NCBI RefSeq assembly: GCF_025766255.1
Contig: NW_026516697.1
Location: forward strand, 248,001-312,000
DNA from: Zychaea mexicana
Lineage: Eukaryota > Mucoromycota > Mucoromycetes > Mucorales > Lichtheimiaceae
Reading direction: 5' to 3'
Length of the DNA: 64,000 nucleotides
The position numbers and the translations under genes were made by a program. Of the stretch, positions 32,837 to 45,229 are shown in pieces. Position 1 is the first letter of the stretch. Every line of letters begins with the position of its first letter. Below the pieces are notes generated by a model. It was not told where the DNA came from. It was given only the letters and a program-made list of their open reading frames with translations, and made no database searches.

Positions 32837-34022
32837 TGTTGAATACTAGGTAAGTAAAAAATAAAATAAGCGAAAGAGGCTAATAGAGAATCGATGGTAC
32901 TACTAGGAAGAAGTCGTGGGACTCCTTTTGTTCACTGGATAAGCATTCTTATTTTCAACATGCTATCTGATAAATTATGCTTCTTATGCTTCCATCTGTG
33001 TTCGAGATTATTAATGTTTCGGATCTTGTGGTTTCTTGTAATACAAGGGACCAACCAGGTCTTTTTATAGACAGAAGCGACAGTTGTTACTGTTCTTCGC
33101 GTTCACGGACAGTAGCACAGGCCGTCTGGGTCCATTTTAAATAGATTATTGGTGCATAATTTTTTGGCATTTCACACGATAGAGGATTTGAGTTGCATAA
33201 ATCGCCGAACGTTATCAACAATTACTTACAGCAACATGGTCAGCAAAACGGAAGCATTTTAGTGGTGTAAGATACACTATCGAAGACTGTGTATTGTTAG
33301 CATATAATATGTGACGATGGTATGGATAGAACTGAGGGCACACCAGTGCTGCTTTTAAAGATCGCGTCATTGAATCTATTATCAATAGTTTCTCACTGAG
33401 ATCGAGCTAAGCCAAATGTAATATATGTTAGTAGTATAGCTCTCGAGAAGTTCGCTTCTCATACAGCTTTGTCAAGCCTGTTTCCGAGTTCAAGATCTCG
33501 AGCCTCCCAATCGTCTCGTCATGCGAAAGAGAAAAGTGTGTAACAGAAAAACCAGTATAGTCACAACATTTATTAGTCCCTCTTGTCCACTCCATTGTAG
33601 CCCTGTTTAGTACAGGTCTCACCCGTTACACTTCATCAAAAGCTGGCTTCTTGATAGCATTCCGGAAACAAGCCGATTGTATTTCTTTATATGAGCTTGC
33701 GGTCCTGTCAATATATGTACAGAAAGTGGCTCTTGTAGTGGTGGCAGATCGTACAATGATAAGGCACTATCGCTTGTGTAACTATGCAGATTGCTAACAG
33801 AGTTTGCTCTCACACAACACGCACACACCGACATCACCAGAGCGGTATTAAGCGCCGCTGCAAAAGGCGCTTCCCATGTTTGGCTGTTTATGCCAAATCA
33901 TTGTGATATGCACCGTGTGAAACTGACTTTAGCTGACCAAGCCTTTTTTTACACGGTATAAAGCGTATGCTCTTATTTTTATTCTCTCTCTTTTACCTTT
34001 ATTATTTCTGAGAGAAATAAAC
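32837..34022. other. Divergent intergenic region
   Basis: Lies between the GXWXG gene (-) and the aldehyde dehydrogenase (+), so it should carry both promoters. A minus-strand frame at 33619-33837 (...LYDLPPLQEPLSVHILTGPQ...) looks mildly protein-like but has no support from splice sites or neighbours. Confidence 0.4.
33957..33962 (+). promoter_or_regulatory. TATA box of aldehyde dehydrogenase
   Basis: TATAAA within ACACGGTATAAAGCG lies about 60 bp upstream of the ATG at 34023 and is followed by a pyrimidine-rich leader. Confidence 0.55.
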
Positions 34023-36171
34023 ATGGCTGCAGATCTTCAAAGCGTCACTCTCTCCAACGGCAAGAAACTTGAGGGTAAGCTAAATAGACACCCAAGTAGT
34101 TTGTGTTCCTTCGCTGACCTCTTTGTGGTTGCTGATGATGATGATTAAAACATGTATATTGCTACTACTATGATGCATAGTCCACACTCACCTCTTCATC
34201 AACAATGAGTTTGTGCCCGGCCATGGTCCTTTGATTGAAAACATTAATCCTGCCACAGAAGAAGTTATCTGCGCTGTCCATTCTGCTGACGAAAGCGATG
34301 TCAACGCTGCTGTCGAAGCCGCCAATACCTGCTTTAACAACGTGTGGCGCAAGGTCGCACCAGCGGAACGCGGTCTCTTAATAAACAAGCTTGCAAATCT
34401 TATGGAGCGTGACAAGGAAGAATTGGCTGCTCTTGATGCTTTAGACAACGGCAAGGCATACACTGTTGCTCGCGATATCGATATCACTGACTCGATTGCA
34501 TGCTTCCGCTATTTCGCGGGCTGGTCCGACAAAATTCATGGTAAGATATATACGAGTGACGTTGAACATTGTAAATATAAACGAAGAAAGGAGAGATGGC
34601 TAATAAAGGTTTCAAAATAGGTAAAACGATCGATACCGTCGCAGACCGTTGGTGCTATACGCGTCACGAAGCTTTGGGTGTTGTCGGAGCTGTCATTCCA
34701 TGGGTAAGTTAAATCATCTGCTAAGATGATCACGTGTGTTATACCTTCAATGTAAGCTCATACTTTCTCCCTCATGAAATAGAACTACCCCATTATGATG
34801 GCAGCATGGAAGTTTGCTCCTGCCCTTGCAACTGGCAACTGTGGTATGTCTACAAATACCTTGTTTAACTAATAGGACTGCGATTATGTAATGGTGGTGA
34901 ATGGTATCACATGGCTGGTAGTGTAGTAGGATGAAAGGCTGATGTAATCACTGCTATTACTAGTTGTCATGAAGACTTCTGAGCTTACGCCTCTCAGCAT
35001 GCTCAAGTTTGCTGCCTTAGCCAAGGAAGCTGGCTTCCCTGCTGGTGTTGTGAACATCATCACTGGTTATGGTGCCACTACTGGCAACTTCTTGGCCAAC
35101 CACAAGCTTGTTTCCAAGATGGCTTTCACTGGTTCTACTGTCACCGGTCGCAAGATCATGGAATCCTCGTCTCATAGCAACTTGAAGAAGCTTCAGCTCG
35201 AGCTTGGTGGCAAGTCTGCACAAATTGTCTGCGCCGATGCCGATTTGAAGAACGCTGCAGTCATGGCCTGCGGTGGTATCTTTAACAACCACGGTCAAAG
35301 CTGCAATGCCGGTTCGCGTATCTTTGTCCAATCATCTGTATTCGACAAGTTTATGGACCTCTTTGTCAAGGCCACTGATGATATTGTTCTTGGCGACCCA
35401 TTTGCTGAAGGTAAAATGAGAGAAGTGTTGAAATAAGAAGGGACTTTTTCTTTGTCTAATAGTGTAAACGGTTCTTTTTATTAGACACTTTCCAGGGACC
35501 ACAGATCAGCAAAGGTCAGTTCGACAAGATTATGAACTACATCAAGATTGGCCAAGAAGAAGGTGCTACGTTGTATAAGGGTGGCAAGCGATGGGGTGAT
35601 AAGGGCTACTACATCGAGCCAACCATCTTCATCAATTGCAAGAACAACATGAGGTTTGACATAGCTTTTAGTTTTTGGAATTGAAAATTGGAAAAAGAAG
35701 CAGAGCAAGAGGCGTCCAATGACATAATGCAATGTTAATTTTAACGCGATGGGTATAATAGAATAATGCAAGAAGAAATCTTTGGCCCTGTGGTGGGAAT
35801 TGCTACCTTTGAAACCATTGATGAAGCTATTGCTTTGGCCAACGACTCCACCTATGGTTTGGCCGGTGGTGTCTACACCTCTAACGTTGATACTGCTATC
35901 CGCGTATCCAACGAGATTAAGGCTGGAAGTAAGTTTAATATTAACCGGTTTTGCTACATTATATTTTGCAATATCTAGCACCATACAACACACACTAACC
36001 AAATATCTATTATAGCTGTCTGGGTAAACACTTTCGATGTCTTCGACCAATCCACACCCTTCGGTGGCTATAAGCAATCAGGTTTTGGCAAGGAGTTGGG
36101 TAAATATGCTTTGCAGGAGTATACCCAGGTCAAGGTCGTCAAGTTCCAGCTACTCAACACTGGTGCATAAC
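34023..36171 (+). CDS. NAD(P)-dependent aldehyde dehydrogenase
   Basis: Oxidises aldehydes to acids. About eight exons encode some 500 aa, the usual ALDH length. Exon 1 ([17 protein letters not shown]) joins through G|TC to [13 protein letters not shown]. Seen motifs: [12 protein letters not shown] (nucleotide and substrate tunnel), [13 protein letters not shown] (Rossmann region), LQLELGGKS (general-base Glu), [13 protein letters not shown] (catalytic Cys), [11 protein letters not shown] and the C-terminal [20 protein letters not shown]. Exon borders near 34074/34182, 34542/34621, 34702/34783, 34842/34963, 35409/35485, 35652/35763 and 35930/36016 follow GT-AG. No targeting peptide is obvious, so cytosolic (ALDH1/Ald-like) is likely. 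No inactivating change seen. Confidence 0.93.
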
Positions 36172-36583
36172 TCTCTTTTATCGCGTCCCTTTAAATGTTT
36201 TAAACCATTGCTCCCCTCCTCTTCGCTAATCCTTCAAACATAACAAAATAATCCATCCATCCCATCTTGCTATACAATACCAACTTCCTCCACTAGCAGA
36301 GATTATTTTGTAACGAAGCATTGCTGAAAATCGAGTCGTTTGAACCTGGTCGCATCCACAGAATAGCAAAAGCTGTTTTTGATATGTATTGTGAATGATA
36401 GCTCTAATGTCCAATAACGTGTAAGATAACCCATTTTCACAACCCACTTTGGTACTTTCCATACCTCCAATCACAGTCCTAGCTCAAACACGCTTCACAA
36501 CCTTTCGAATTTTCAACTTAGGGTAATACTTTGACCATTAAAAAGACATAACAGTGGTGTAAATATGTATATTTTAATAGATA
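36172..36583. other. Convergent 3' intergenic region
   Basis: Spacer between the 3' ends of the aldehyde dehydrogenase and the ankyrin/coiled-coil gene; no gene seen. Confidence 0.5.
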
Positions 36584-39500
36584 TCAACGATGTACAAGTG
36601 AATGTTGGGAACGACTAAAAGCACTGCTTAAAGTGGAAGCTCTGGCGAGCATACGATCCTGTTGATAAGATGAAAGAGAGGTGAAGCTGGAAGTGGACAT
36701 GATTGACATGCGACGCTTATCTGTTCGAATGGCAGTATGAACATTGGTATGTGGAACACGTTGTTTTGGTTTCTCAATAGGCGGTCGGGCTGACACCACT
36801 GAAGATCGCAAGCTGTTTTGCGTGGCTACCGAAATCCGCTTGCTTGCATTTGAAGCCCGTCGTGCTTGATCTTCACTAACAGCACTAATAGGAAACAGAA
36901 AACATATTGAGTTGTAAAGTTGCCTTCCTAATTTTTTTATATTACCGCTTCTTACCTTGGTAATTTTGTTGATACAACACCGCATTCGCGATACTGCACG
37001 CGTTCCATAAGTTCCGTCAACCGGTCACTGATCGTAAGTAGCGACGCGTCGTCTTGACCAACAAGTCGATCCACTTGCGGTTCGATCAGTGCAGTAGCCA
37101 GTCGTCGAAGACTCTTTCCAATGTTATTCTGGTCCCGCTGCAATTCCTCAATAGCATCCTGCAAATTTTCATGCACTGTCTGCAACTGCTCGAGTTCATG
37201 GACGATCCACTGATGGCGATCCTGCTCCTCTTCGGCCCGATCTTTCTTGTCTTCCTCGAGCGGTGGTGGTATCTCGTTAGATTCGATTATGTCGATGCCT
37301 TCCGACACCTCTTCGACCACCTCCCATACTTTGACAATTTCCTCTTTGCGATGCTTGACAATCGTTTCCAGTTCGGTCTTGAGAGTAAACACCTGATGTG
37401 CCACTTCAGCTGCGTCATCGTACAAGACATTCATCTGCGTGCGCGTGTCTTCTAATTCGGCGTTGGCTTGGTTCAGGGTTGCTTGAACCTCAAGCAGCAG
37501 TTGGCGTGATCGACCGATATGGTTCCTGGCCAAGACCTTGAGGCAGTAAAGACTAGCATCGAGGCGGGTGATAAGACATTGAAGAGACAGTTTGCTGGCA
37601 AAGCGCTCGTCGAGCCACTTGGGTATGTAATCGTTATTGCTTGCCGAGCTGCTCGTATCGTCAGACTCTTCTTCTGATTCGTACACTTCACTGACAAAGT
37701 TGGTGTCTTCTTTCCAGTCCTTCTCAATCCGCACAATTGGTCCTATGTCAGTTTCGAGACGTTCCAGCAGACCTTGCAAAAGCAAGGGTGGACGCACTAA
37801 TCGTAATGATTCTTGGACTTTCTCTAATCGCTTTTCGATGTCGTTTAATTCGAAGCGTAGCTGCGTGCGATCTGATTCGAGACTCTTTTGTTTGTCGAAC
37901 AGAGTCTGGGTATATGTGAGTACTTTAGCCAATTCAGCTCGGATTGCCTCATCCGTCCGCTGTTTCTCGGGTGCCGTCAGTTCGCCTTCCAGCTTCAAAC
38001 ATGTGTCGTACATTTTGCGCTTGTTGGTCAATACTTGGGCCACCTGCTGATTGATAACGTCGAGGTCTTTTTGGACCTCATGGAGGTTTGACTGTAAAAT
38101 TTCATATGAAAGCTCGAGTTCGTTCAGTGTCGTAGCTTTTTTGAATGATTGACGTTTTCGGTGTTGCTTTCCTCCAGGATATAGTCGTGCGGCGGTCAGT
38201 TGTTCCTGCCAATGCGTCGTTGCTACGCTCTTGGTTACCACTGGCGGCGATGGCATCAGGCTGATTTGGTTTTCAAGATCATCCTGAGAGGCCCTCCGAT
38301 TCAAAACATTGCGCACCACCTCCCACTTCTTTTCAATGGTTTCGCGAGCTTCGTTGAGCTTGTCATCCTCCCGTTCGTCAATCTCTTGCAGAACCGCATC
38401 CACCATTTGTCCAATATCTCGACATAGGCGACTGATATCTTCACGTGAATATAAGATCGGATCCACGGACAGGGTGTCCAAAATGGTTAGCGACTGTGTA
38501 ATGTTGGAGATGCTGCTCATAAACTCGTCGTATGATTCGCAGGTCTCGCTGCGCGTCGTCTGGCGTGCTGCTGCTGCTTTCCGGATCTGTTCGACCTGCA
38601 TGATCAGCTCATCCTGGTCCAGCTCGAGCTGACAAAATCGGCCATCGATGCGCTCAAATACGTCAAAGAGTTTCTCAACCTTGTCGTATTGTAGCTCACA
38701 CATGTCCCAATCGGCTTGATGAATTTGCTCAACTTGCTCCAGCTCTTCGCGGTAATGGAGCATCACACGTTCGGCCCGTTGATCCGTATCATCAAACATC
38801 TCGTGTGCTTCTTGAAGCTCGTATCGGAGGCGTGCAGTCGTAACTTGTACACGCTTTGTCGAGTCCGCGTGCTCTTCTTGGCTCATTTGAGCATTGTTGA
38901 GGATACTGTCAGTGATGCGAGCGAGTGCTGATTCAATGCTGTCAGTGAACGTCGTTTGGTAATCGAAAAAGGCTTTCAGTATCTTTTCGAAATCCCCGTC
39001 AACATCTTCTTCGTCCGTGTCAGATGAAGGCTGTTCAGGTGAGGATCCACGGCGTTTGCTACGCCATTTATTCGATTTCTCGCGACCTGCTACTGACGCG
39101 GTTGGTGGCACACCTGCTGTTGTGACAGACGATTGAAGAGTTGACCGTGACACTGAGCGTGAGAGTGAGGAGCGGTAGTCGCTGGCTGTTTCCAGTGGTT
39201 TGATGTTGCTGCTAAGATAGGATGTAGATGATTTCGTCTTTAAAGATTGCTTTCGCTCATGCTCCAATCCTAAGTAAACATCTCATTTTCAGCATTTATT
39301 GGCGTATATAGATTTGCATGGTCCATTTTTCCTTTCTTACCTAGCATTCTACTCCGTACTTCATCTGTTCGACACATGTCAATAGGCGTCAACCCCTTCA
39401 TGTTCTTCAGCGTCAAGTCCGCGCCCTCCAGAATCAACACTTCAAGCACTTCCGGAACTCCTCCGAATTCTGCCGCAAAATGAAGTGGCGTATTTCCGTT

Positions 39501-41366
39501 CGGATCGGCAATATTGACAAGTGCGCCAAGGCGCACAAGTAATGAAGCGCACATGGCCAAATGTTGTGGTACAGTCGGTGCTGCCATGATATGCTTCACA
39601 ACGGGATCGTTGGGCGGCTCGCTCGCTGAAGATGAATTTGAACCCGAGCTTTGGATCGAGAAGCGGTTTCCGTCGTCGGTTGTTGCAGTGGGCGATGTAG
39701 GTGAAGTTGTTGCCATGTTTGGCTGTGATGAAAGAGACGAGAGCGAGTTCATGCGTGTCGGACGATGGATACTGTTGGTACGTTGTCGGTTGCGCAACAG
39801 GTTGTTGCCGTTGTTATTCTCGCCCTTGTTGCTCTTTTGAATGCCCCATGAGCGGCCATCTTTGTCTACGCCAATTCGGGCAAGATGGTGGAGTGCTGTG
39901 CGACCCAGCAGCGTTTGCGAATTGACATCAGCCCCAGCCTGGTAGAGCAGAATGATTGTATCTATAGATGGCAGAGGTTTCGCTCGCATGGCGTAATGGA
40001 GTGGTGTAAGGCCTGTTTTCGTGTCATGGTGGTTGACAAGCAGAGGGCCTGACAGCATGCGCTGCTCGTCTCGTAGTGGTGGTGACCATAGCAATAAGGT
40101 CTGCAAGGTATGGTGGTCATGCGTTTTAACTGCGTGCAAGAACGCGGATCGAATAATCTGTACAATGGGTGCTGCTGCTTGATCCAGCAAGTCAATGTCT
40201 TTGAGTGAGTCGAATTGCACGTGGGAAAGCGACGATGGGTATGACGGCAATGATGATATGAAGGTCGACAGTTTTGTGTAGTTGATGGGGTATTTGCATA
40301 ATGGCATTTTGCCGTGAAGATGCTATAAAGAAGAAGACGTTGGGGTTTATCATTTGAGTTGCTCCCAGAACTACAATTCATCCGACTTACAGTGAGTTCG
40401 GGACGTTTGCACCGCAGTGCTTCTTCATACAACTGGACGATATCCGGACTTCTTCCGGCATATTGTATAGCTGACCATCCATGTGCATCGGTTATATCAG
40501 GAGACGCGTTATAGCTCAGGAGAGTTTTTACAATTGGCAGATTACCATCCCGAGCTAATCAATTATCCCCCCCAACCACCCAGACAAGAAGTGATTCGAG
40601 TATGTGAGTCCTGGTCCTAGAGAAAATAAGGGGCGTATGTAAGAGTACTTTACCTGCATACATCAAGGCAGTTGCGCTTTTGCTATCCGTGCCGTCGACA
40701 TTGACACGACCGTCTTCCAACAGCAGCTGGATGATTTCGGCTTTGCCGAGATAGCTGGCCAAACAGAGCGGAGTGATGCCCTTGATTTCGTACTGCGGCG
40801 AATTAAGCGTCGTGACATCGATGTTTGGATGGCGAAGCAGGATATTCCTCATAATCTCGAGATGATGTTCGTGTGTTTTCGATATCAACGGCAAATTGGC
40901 TGTGTTGATGTCGGCTACATCCAGATCCAATCCGTAAATTGCACATATTAGAGCCGTCCTAAATGTGTTTAAAAAAAGGGCACAACAATCACATTGTTAC
41001 ACACACGCACACACTAGCTTCTTTTTCGGGGGGTGGACAAGAGGGAGGGATATTCAAGAACAAAGCGAAGAAGATTTACCTTCCTCGTCCATCCTTCAGG
41101 TTGATGTCGGCGCCCGCGCTCAGTAATAATCGTACCATATCCGCATGGCCACCCAGCACTGCAATATTCAATGGACGGCTGTGATATTCCTGGCCGCGCT
41201 GTAACCGCTCTCGCAGATCAGGGCGCGAGGCAGCGTCGGGTGGTAATACGGGCGAGAAAGTTTCACGGGCGTTCCATAAGACAGGGCTGTTCACGTCAAT
41301 ACTGGATTGGAGGAAATAACGGGCCTTCTCGATATCATTTTTCGCTACAGCGAGCAGGAAATCCAT
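36584..41366 (-). CDS. Ankyrin-repeat and long coiled-coil protein
   Basis: Exons from MDFLLAVAKNDIEKARYFLQ (41366) join in frame through 40960, 40559, 40336 and 39271 to a 2.3-kb exon, then to a last exon ending at TGA 36584. The first 500 or so residues hold ankyrin repeats: RPLNIAVLGGHADMVRLLLS, TPLCLASYLGKAEIIQLLLE, TPLHYAMRAKPLPSIDTIIL and NTPLHFAAEFGGVPEVLEVL. The next 800 or so are Ser-rich, then a long coiled coil (DEEDVDGDFEKILKAFFDYQ onward). The splice ATGCTAG|GA TTGGAG at 39337/39267 links the two halves, so they are one protein of roughly 1,400 aa. Role unknown; a cortical or cytoskeletal scaffold is plausible. More exons may lie upstream (41596-42195). Confidence 0.85.
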
Positions 41367-41540
41367 GCGCAACAAGGCTTAGTAGAAACGATGGGCAGAG
41401 AAGAAAGAGAGAGAGAGAGAAAAGAGAAAAAGAGACAAGAGACAAGAAGAAGGGAAAGAAGAAAAAGGTCGGTGTAACGGATAGAAAGAAGGAGACAGTT
41501 TATTTGCAACCACGATGTCGTTTTTTTTTGTATCGATGCC

Positions 41541-41561
41541 AAAAAAAAAAAAAAAAAAAAA
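41541..41561. repeat. Poly(A) tract
   Basis: A 21-bp A run on the plus strand (T run on the minus strand), followed by CT-rich sequence, lies just upstream of the exon starting at 41366. It could be a promoter tract or intron pyrimidine tract of the minus-strand gene. Confidence 0.7.
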
Positions 41562-41595
41562 GCCCCGCTGTTATATTGGTTGTCTGGGACGCCGA

Positions 41596-42195
41596 TCATG
41601 TCTTCACAAGACAGCGGGAGACGGCGTCATTGTCAATGTACGCCTCCGCACTCCACAGTGCCGACAATCCGGTAAGATGGTGCTGCGTATAGAACCCAGG
41701 CTCGTTGACGATGGATTGGATTGATTCCTGCATACACCGCTACCATTTAGTTTTGTTGTGTTGAGTGCGACAGGCTTGTGGTACCCTCAAGGTCGCTTAC
41801 CTTGACCATGTACTCTTGGTCATACATATCCACACAGTTGCGTAACGTGTTAGCCATGGTCCCCTCGGCTTTATCATACTCGTCGTACATTTTTTCCAGC
41901 ACTGCCCTCACTATAAGGATTAAGTTAAACATGCTACTCGCAGCAGCTCCCATACACGACTCATTTTCATCTTACGTTTTTCAGTTACAGTCGTCAGGGC
42001 CTGACGCGTCTTGTTGACATCCTTACGATCTACGGTTGCAAGGATCGTACTGCCTTCTTTCGTTAATTTTGACCACGAATCTGCACTGTGTGTTATTCTG
42101 TGCTTAGTAATTTACTCTTTGTGAAAGGGGGAAAAAAGGCTCCACTCCAAGAAACTTTACTGTTCACGAAATGCGTCCAGCCGAATTGTTGACAT
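41596..42195 (-). CDS. Possible 5' exons of ankyrin gene, or separate small gene
   Basis: Four exons read from ATG 42195: MSTIRLDAFREHADSWSKLT, then ...KEGSTILATVDRKDVNKTRQ..., ...LEKMYDEYDKAEGTMANTLR... and ...ESIQSIVNEPGFYTQHHLTG.... Splices at 42161/42104, 41977/41911 and 41801/41725 fit GT-AG. Left alone it ends at TGA 41596 with about 128 aa of helical, charged protein. A weak donor (A|GTGCGG) in the last exon would instead splice in frame to the ankyrin exon near 41378. I favour the one-gene reading moderately. Domain not recognised; it could be a BAR-like or other helical module. Confidence 0.5.
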
Positions 42196-42555
42196 GGAGT
42201 AGTGGCCTCCGCTGGGAGCAAGAAGAGAAAGAACGGAAAAATTTGATCCAAGAAACCAGAAACATGCAGTTCCATATTTGATCAACTTTTAAGATTTGTC
42301 CTTGGAGACGGGTAGTGCCTGGGTTGCTATTAGTAACGCTTGTAGCTGTTTTTTTGGTTACACTTGATAACTAACAAGCTGCTGCTATGCAACCATTTAT
42401 CCGTGATCTATGGCATGCATGTGTTTTTTAAAAGCAAAGCAAACATGTATTCTTCCACTTGAACGAGAAGAGTTATATGTGCTTTTTTATGGTTTGTTTA
42501 TGGCATTAGATATATATAATAGAGAACACCATGACAGAAAAATATGATATGACAC

Positions 42556-44383
42556 CTATGCTACTTGGCATTGCTGCACTACCACCATTTGGTTCCTTAA
42601 TATGTAAACACGCGATTCCTTGTTTTTGATATTCACCAATGCTGCTTCTTGTTTCGTGCGTCGCTTTTGGACTTTGAACAACATCGGCTCCATCGCAAGC
42701 AAAGCGGCCCAGGTGAATAGATACCCCCATATGTGAATGTAATAAATGCTACCCCATGCAATGCCGACGCGTGATAGATGCAGCAACTCGAACGAGGCTA
42801 TCAATATCGCGCCGAGCATCATGGTGACAACATTTCCCGCTATATTGTATATCGTCTTATAGACAGTCAAAGGAGACTTTTTCAGTGGGTCTTTTGCCGA
42901 CATGACTAGTGGTCGCACTGCTCGTCGGATACGCCGTCCCAAGATTTGAATCAACCCAGTGCTGCACAAAAGACCATAATAGCCTGGATGAAACCCGTGC
43001 CATAGCCCAGACACAACATATGTGGCGATCAAAGCTAAGGATGTCGGCTTGCTCGTATCCGGGGGACACAGTCTGTTGTAGACATAATGTCTCAGCCAGC
43101 TGGTCGTGCTTCGATTCCATCGAGTAGACGCATGTTGCATAGATTGAGAAGTTTCGACCGCAACCCAATCGACGTTTGTCATCCGGTCCCATCGATGGTT
43201 TCCTTCCTTGTCCACACCGTTATATCCAAACTGTGAGAGAATGCAGCTGCCTTCAGCCAGAAGCCAGACACAGTAAAATTTTAATCGCCATACAAAACCG
43301 GTTATGTAATAGGATAACAACCTACAAGTAATAAAAGTGATGTCATAGTGTGGTCAGTCATGCCCCTTTTTGATTTGTGGAAAGCTTATGATAGAACAAG
43401 CAACATACTTTTTGCAGAATGGCAAAGCCAAATAATCGTCATCCAGAAAGCGAAAGCAGTTGTATGCTGATCCTATGAAAGCCGTGATTCCACCAAATAG
43501 TATGCCAAGCATGATCTGGCGGAGTGCAGGCTTGCATGGCGACGGCTGCTTGTCGCTTGATACTAAAAAGTAGTTGGTGTATCTATAGTACTCCATGTAC
43601 TCGCATGTAGGACCGACAAAGAACCCTCCAAAGAAGCAGAGCCATCCAAAATACTCGAACAAGGTAGGATAACGATCAATTTTCATCCGTTTGTTATACT
43701 CAGCTTCTCGAATTGTTGCCGAGTTTCTGTTGTCGCTTTCGGTGCTATTATTTTTTTTATTACATTAATGTTGTTTCCGCCGTCCGTCGGCGACATTAAA
43801 GCCAAAGGATGTAAACTTGAAAGTTAACATCATCAATGGGCCCGAGTAATCCAACTTGCTGTCGCCCTCATTTCCTTTGAGCTGTCGGTCAATATGGCTT
43901 GATACGTATATGGTTATGATATACGCATGCCAGAGTGAGTCTTACATATGCGCGTTTTTGGTTTTCATTCATGCGCCCAGCCAAGCTCCTTCACCCCACC
44001 CCACCCCCTCATCTATTGACCCGAAACAAAAGAAACGCCACCCTAGTTGATCAATGCACATACCAAATTGCCATGCTTAGCATTGCTACTGCAAAATTTA
44101 CGTATGGACCATTCTTGCCGCGAAAATACTTCATAAATGTCCATGTAAAGATAGCCGTCAGGCCAATATGTACGGCTCTAATATAAAGCTTGAGAACGGA
44201 TACTATTGTAAACAATGCGTATCCAATGGAAAACAGGTGTCTAGTTGTTGGGCTTTTGGCTGGTAGCTTGCGATAGATTAGTGCCAGTGGGTATGTTGCA
44301 ACGATGCAGGTGATCAACTTGATGTGGTCTGTGCTGACCGTATCGCCTAATTGGTCGGCCAGAGAGTCGAAAAAGCGATCCAT
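42556..44383 (-). CDS. ALE1: MBOAT lysophospholipid acyltransferase (Ale1-like)
   Basis: Transfers acyl chains from acyl-CoA to lysophospholipids in the ER membrane. Exons: 44383 (MDRFFDSLADQLGDTVSTDH) to about 44065, a middle exon about 43810-43900 (HIDRQLKGNEGDSKLDYSGP, then MMLTFKFTSFGFNVADGR), 43415-43740 (KIDRYPTLFEYFGWLCFFGG, FFVGPTCEYMEY) and 42556-43320. The MBOAT catalytic His is in VVSGLWHGFHPGYY, and the upstream Asn/Arg block is TRWNRSTTSWLRHYVYNR. Many hydrophobic segments cover the whole chain. The C-terminus is short, basic and without a KKxx ER signal. Orthology to yeast Ale1 and animal MBOAT1/2/5 is inferred from motif order. Confidence 0.88.
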
Positions 44384-45229
44384 ACTGGTTATAAAACTAA
44401 TACTGATGTATCAAAGGTAGCAAGTTTACTGCCACCGAAAGGTAAATGACGAAAAGGATTAAGAAGAAGACTAAAAGAAGATGACGCTTTGCTTTTCTGT
44501 TAATAAGTATATCGTGTGACACTCCTACTCTGTAATGCATGAAAAATGTTATAGCAAAAGCTGCGTAGCTACTGCAGCATTTATTTACGGCGCAATTAAT
44601 GTTTAAAACACAGTAAGTTTTATCGAGCATTACTGTTTATACACATGCCAAGCATTTTGGCTAGTCAAACTTAGAAGAACTTGGGGTTTTCTACATGTAG
44701 GCATATCCCAGTACATAAGTCTGCAAGTGGATGCGATTTACTACATTGCCCTCAAGTAAATATGTAACTTCAGAAAGAGCAGGCTTACTTTGAATGCACT
44801 ATGTGTGATCAACATCACGGTACGTTTGAGCGTTCCTCCGATCGCCATGTGCATATATATATATATATACATACTGAGAAGTTTACATACATAGCATGTA
44901 TTCGTCGATCACGTTATATAAATACGAGATACATACTGTACGTATTTTTAAAAGGCTTCTTCTGAAATAGACGCGAAAGTTAAGCATCATCAAATACACG
45001 GATAAGAAGTGTACTATTTCATCGCACCAGAAAGAACTCTATTAAATGCTTCAACATACAAATAGACAATAGAAGAGGTAAGAAAAAGAACAAGGGGGTA
45101 TAAGTTATGAGCGGTATACTAAATGCTGATTGGATAGTAAGAAAACAAAACAAAGGAAAGAGGAGGGTTAGAGAACGAGGGAGAGGAAGGGTGAGGAAGA
45201 TATGAGAAAAGATGGTGTGGGAGCTGCAA
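44384..45229. other. Intergenic region between MBOAT and RhoGAP genes
   Basis: Upstream of the MBOAT gene and downstream of the RhoGAP gene. It has a (TA)n run (44857-44870). A 77-codon minus-strand frame (44397-44630) with a hydrophobic stretch lacks other support. No gene called. Confidence 0.45.

Noticed and set aside
37054..38931. Plus-strand ORFs opposite the coiled-coil exon
   Set aside because: Antisense shadows of a long minus-strand exon with clear coding character.
44397..44630. 77-codon minus ORF with hydrophobic segment
   Set aside because: Lies just upstream of the MBOAT start; no conserved feature and probably leader sequence.
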